A stretch of DNA of 6,211 nt, taken from positions 1-6,211 of the forward strand of contig JAGNMT010000228.1 in the NCBI GenBank assembly GCA_017991025.1. The letters are read 5' to 3'. How positions within the stretch are numbered: position 1 is the stretch's first letter; each line of letters starts with the position of its first letter. This DNA is from Verrucomicrobiales bacterium (GTDB lineage Bacteria > Verrucomicrobiota > Verrucomicrobiia > Verrucomicrobiales > DEV007). A program made the translations under genes and the position numbers. Positions 3,336 through 6,211 of the stretch are shown here, piece after piece. The notes below the pieces were generated by a model. It was not told the DNA's origin, did no database searches, and saw only the letters and a program-made list of their open reading frames with translations.

Positions 3336-6211
3336 ATGCGAACTTCATTTTTCCAAAATCTTCTGATTGGTTTGTGTCTTGTTTCCGCGGTGCCGCACCT
3401 CCTCGAGGCACAGCAGGAAAACGCAGCGATTCGTTGGTGGGAAGCATACTCCGGTGACGAGGTGAACGGCACTTCGGTTCTGGGCTACTGGAAGTTTGAT
3501 GGAGAAGGCGCTGCATTTTTGGCGGATTCCTCGGCACAGAAACACGCTGCGCGGTTGCAAGGGGCAAAACCGAATGCATCGGGGAAATTCGGAGGCTGCC
3601 TGGAGAGTGGGGTTGGTTTTCCCATCGCCGATGCCAGCCACAGCATTCATGTCGCAAAAAATCCGGTCCTGTCTCCCGCCGGGCCCTTTACCGTCGAGAT
3701 GTGGCTTCGCCCCTATCCCGACGACGCATTTCCCGCCGAAGTGCAACCGGTCCTCCTCGATTCGAAGTATGTGCCGACAAATCATACCGGGTTCCAGATC
3801 TTCCTGACAAAAGCAGGGAGCGACGGCTCGCGGCGTTTTGCTTTTGTCCTCGGGACAGGGAGCCGATCCGATACCTGGTATGCCCCGCAGCCCGTCCGGC
3901 TCGATCCGGAAAAATGGCAACATGTCGCCTTCACCTACGATTCCCGGGGAACCGTTGCCTTTTTTGTCGATGGCAACGAAGTCGGGCGGGTCCTTCAGCC
4001 CGATGCCGGTGGGATGGCTCCCTCGAAATACGCCCTTTCCATCGGCGACCGCATCGGTTCCAATTACAACGGATTTCCCGGATTCATTGACGAAGTTCGC
4101 CTCACCAGCGGGATTCGCGAATTTCGCCCTGTCGCCCTCGATCCCGATGTTTCTCGCTTCGCCTTTGTCAGGATGGACAGCGCCGCAGAGATCAAGGCAG
4201 AGTTGGTCAATCAAACTGGCGCAGTGTTGAAGGGCGCGAAAATTGTCATCGAAACGCCCAACCAGGCAAAACAGGAGTTGGTGTTGCCCGAGTTGAAACC
4301 TTCGGCGAGACATCCCGTGCAGTTTCCCGTCAACGCAACCCTGAAACCGGGAGAATACACCGCAACCGTCTCCGTAGAAGTTCCCGGATGGGGCGGTGGC
4401 GAGAGTGGTTACCATTCCCGCGCAGAGATCCCCTTTGTCATCACCTCGCGTCCGCTGCCGTATCGCATGCCCGTTGTGATGTGGGGACTCGGCGGTACCA
4501 AGGGAGTGGTGGAGGCCATTCCCACGCTGAAATCCATCGGGTTCACCCATTGCCTGGGTCTCGGAGTCGATTATCAAAAAATCTGGGACGAAGGTGCCGA
4601 CGCTCTCCCCGGCACGCCGGAAAGCATCCGCGAAGGGCGCGAGATGCTGAATTCCGCGCTGGAAAACGATCTCAAGATCATCGTGAGCGCCGCTCCCGGT
4701 CGATGGCTGCGGACTGCGCCAGTGGGAGAGCCGTATCGTCGGATCGACCGAAAGGGAAACCACTATCCGCACGAAGACATCAGCGGCCTTTTCCAGCCAG
4801 TACAGGACTTTTGTTTCCAGACCGGTGCCGCCCTCGGACGAGCCTACGGCGACCTTCCCGCCTTCGATGCGGCCCTCCTCCACACCGAGGTCCGCGGGGA
4901 GTCACAGGTCTCCTTTCACCCCGAAGAAATCGCCGCCTATCAAAAAGCGAGCGGAGCAGAGATCCCTGCCGAAGTCACCATCAAAAACGGCGTGGAATAC
5001 GCAAAACAGAAAGATTTCCCCGCAAATCGAGTCATCGCCGATGACAACCCGATTTTGAAATACCTCGCGTGGTTCTGGCAAAAAGGCGATGGCTGGAACG
5101 ATCTCAGCTCGCGCTTGAACGAAGGGTTCAAATCGCAGGTCAAGCGCAAAGACTTCTGGACCTTTTATGATCCGGCCGTCCGAGTCCCGAGCATCAGCGG
5201 GAGCGGAGGCAATGTCGATGTCCTCGCCCACTGGACCTACAGCTACCCCGATCCCGTCCGCATCGGCCTCTGCACCGACGAGTTGTTCGAGATGGCACGG
5301 GCTTCGGGCCAGAAACAGGATGTCATGAAAATGACCCAACTGATCTGGTATCGATCCCAGACCGCGCCGGAAAAAGTGTCTGCCGCCGACCCCTCGCCCT
5401 GGGTCGATCAAGACCCCGATGCCGCCTACATCACCATCGCACCCATGCATCTGCGCGAGGCCTTGTGGTGGAAACTGTCGCGCCCCATCCAGGGGATCAT
5501 GTATCACGGCTGGGGATCACTCGTCAAAACCGATTCGCCGGGAAGCTACCGCTACACCAATCCCAATACACGTTATGAACTGCAGCGACTCGTCAGCGAC
5601 GTTGTCGAACCCCTCGGCCCCGCGCTCATGCAGATCCCCGACGCCGAGTCCGACGTAGTCTTCCTCGAAAGTTTCACCTCGCAGATGTTCGCCCGTCGCG
5701 GCACCTACGGTTGGAATCAGGGCTGGGCCGGTGATCTCTATCACGTCCTCCTGTATGCCCAGCTCCAGCCGCGTGTGCTTTATGAAGAACGACTGCTCAC
5801 AGGCGGACTCGACGGAGCCAAAGTCCTCGTCCTCGCCGATTGTGATGTCCTCACCGCATCCGTCGTGAAGCGGATTCAGGAATTTCAAGCCTCCGGCGGA
5901 TTAGTCATCGGCGACGGCGAAGTCTGCCCCGCGATCACACCCGATCATGTCATCGCCCGTTTTTCCCGCACCAAAAAAGCAGCAGAAGACCGCGCCCTCA
6001 TTCAGGAGACAGCCAAATCGCTGCGAGCCTGGCTCGATCCGAAATACAAACGCTCCGTAGACTCCTCCAATCCCGATGTCGTCACGAGACGACGTGTTTC
6101 CGGCACGACCGATTATGTCTTTGCGGTGAACGATCACCGGGCCTATGGCACCTACGTCGGAACCTATGGCATGGTCATGGAAGACGGGTTGCCGAGCGAT
6201 ACCGTGATCCA
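3336..6211 (+). CDS. Large exported LamG-domain protein with probable TIM-barrel glycoside-hydrolase region (runs off right edge)
   Basis: The frame from the ATG at 3336 is open for 958 codons to the right edge with no stop, so the C-terminus is missing. Residues 1-25 are a signal peptide (MRTSFFQ, hydrophobic core, then LLEA before Q26). Residues about 45-262 are a LamG/concanavalin-A-like jellyroll: GYWKFDG (50-56), FTVEMWLRP (118-126), WQHVAFTYD (194-202), FFVDGNEVG (209-217) and GFIDEVRL (249-256). About 270-372 reads as an Ig-like beta-sandwich. From MPVVMWG at 378 to about 760 the alternating strands and helices suggest a TIM barrel, with HTEVRGE (516-522), HWTYSYPD (632-639) and MYHGWGS (722-728) as possible active-site segments. 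About 768-865 resembles the GATase-like domain of beta-galactosidases (VLVLADCDVL then FQASGGLVIGDGE). A further domain begins with YVFAVNDHRAYGTY (927-940). A secreted or cell-surface role on a polysaccharide is the likely job, but no glycoside hydrolase family was recognised and no catalytic pair is proven. Start choice rests on the signal peptide. Confidence 0.85.
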   Translation, partial: MRTSFFQNLLIGLCLVSAVPHLLEAQQENAAIRWWEAYSGDEVNGTSVLGYWKFDGEGAAFLADSSAQKHAARLQGAKPNASGKFGGCLESGVGFPIADASHSIHVAKNPVLSPAGPFTVEMWLRPYPDDAFPAEVQPVLLDSKYVPTNHTGFQIFLTKAGSDGSRRFAFVLGTGSRSDTWYAPQPVRLDPEKWQHVAFTYDSRGTVAFFVDGNEVGRVLQPDAGGMAPSKYALSIGDRIGSNYNGFPGFIDEVRLTSGIREFRPVALDPDVSRFAFVRMDSAAEIKAELVNQTGAVLKGAKIVIETPNQAKQELVLPELKPSARHPVQFPVNATLKPGEYTATVSVEVPGWGGGESGYHSRAEIPFVITSRPLPYRMPVVMWGLGGTKGVVEAIPTLKSIGFTHCLGLGVDYQKIWDEGADALPGTPESIREGREMLNSALENDLKIIVSAAPGRWLRTAPVGEPYRRIDRKGNHYPHEDISGLFQPVQDFCFQTGAALGRAYGDLPAFDAALLHTEVRGESQVSFHPEEIAAYQKASGAEIPAEVTIKNGVEYAKQKDFPANRVIADDNPILKYLAWFWQKGDGWNDLSSRLNEGFKSQVKRKDFWTFYDPAVRVPSISGSGGNVDVLAHWTYSYPDPVRIGLCTDELFEMARASGQKQDVMKMTQLIWYRSQTAPEKVSAADPSPWVDQDPDAAYITIAPMHLREALWWKLSRPIQGIMYHGWGSLVKTDSPGSYRYTNPNTRYELQRLVSDVVEPLGPALMQIPDAESDVVFLESFTSQMFARRGTYGWNQGWAGDLYHVLLYAQLQPRVLYEERLLTGGLDGAKVLVLADCDVLTASVVKRIQEFQASGGLVIGDGEVCPAITPDHVIARFSRTKKAAEDRALIQETAKSLRAWLDPKYKRSVDSSNPDVVTRRRVSGTTDYVFAVNDHRAYGTYVGTYGMVMEDGLPSDTVI

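Noticed and set aside
3345..4883. A 512-codon open frame on the minus strand opposite the LamG protein gene
   Set aside because: It lies antisense to a frame that carries a signal peptide and clear LamG motifs. Its translation shows no recognisable domain and is low in secondary-structure pattern. High-GC codon bias readily leaves such antisense frames open.

Overview
The window looks like an ordinary chromosomal stretch from a bacterium of the Planctomycetota–Verrucomicrobiota group, more likely Verrucomicrobiota. The evidence is compositional and contextual: fairly high GC, no clear Shine-Dalgarno sequence before any of the four start codons, large exported LamG-domain proteins, and gene families common in that group. 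No tRNA, rRNA, insertion sequence or CRISPR array was found, and the phylum assignment is an inference.

Layout: two genes lie on the minus strand in the left third, transcribed toward the left edge. The first is an M24 metallopeptidase of the Xaa-Pro type (525-1628). It is followed after 71 bp by the N-terminal 151 codons of an NADP-type aldehyde dehydrogenase resembling alpha-ketoglutarate semialdehyde dehydrogenase (453 to the left edge, incomplete). A 186-bp divergent intergenic region (1629-1814) separates them from two plus-strand genes. These are an exported protein of the N,N-dimethylformamidase large-subunit family (1815-3251) and, 84 bp later, a very large exported protein (3336 to the right edge, incomplete). 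The large protein has a LamG lectin-like domain, a beta-sandwich, a probable TIM-barrel hydrolase domain, a GATase/beta-galactosidase-trimerisation-like domain and the beginning of a further C-terminal domain. Both edge genes are open to the window boundary.

Functional reading (inference): the left pair could belong to a proline/hydroxyproline peptide or sugar-acid catabolic unit, with the peptidase releasing an imino acid and the dehydrogenase making 2-oxoglutarate. The right pair encodes two exported proteins that may act together outside the cytoplasm on a carbohydrate or amide-bearing substrate. The most interesting item is the dimethylformamidase-like protein. It keeps residues spaced like the unusual two-tyrosine/one-glutamate iron site of dimethylformamidase, carries a twin-arginine-like export signal, and sits beside an uncharacterised LamG/TIM-barrel protein.
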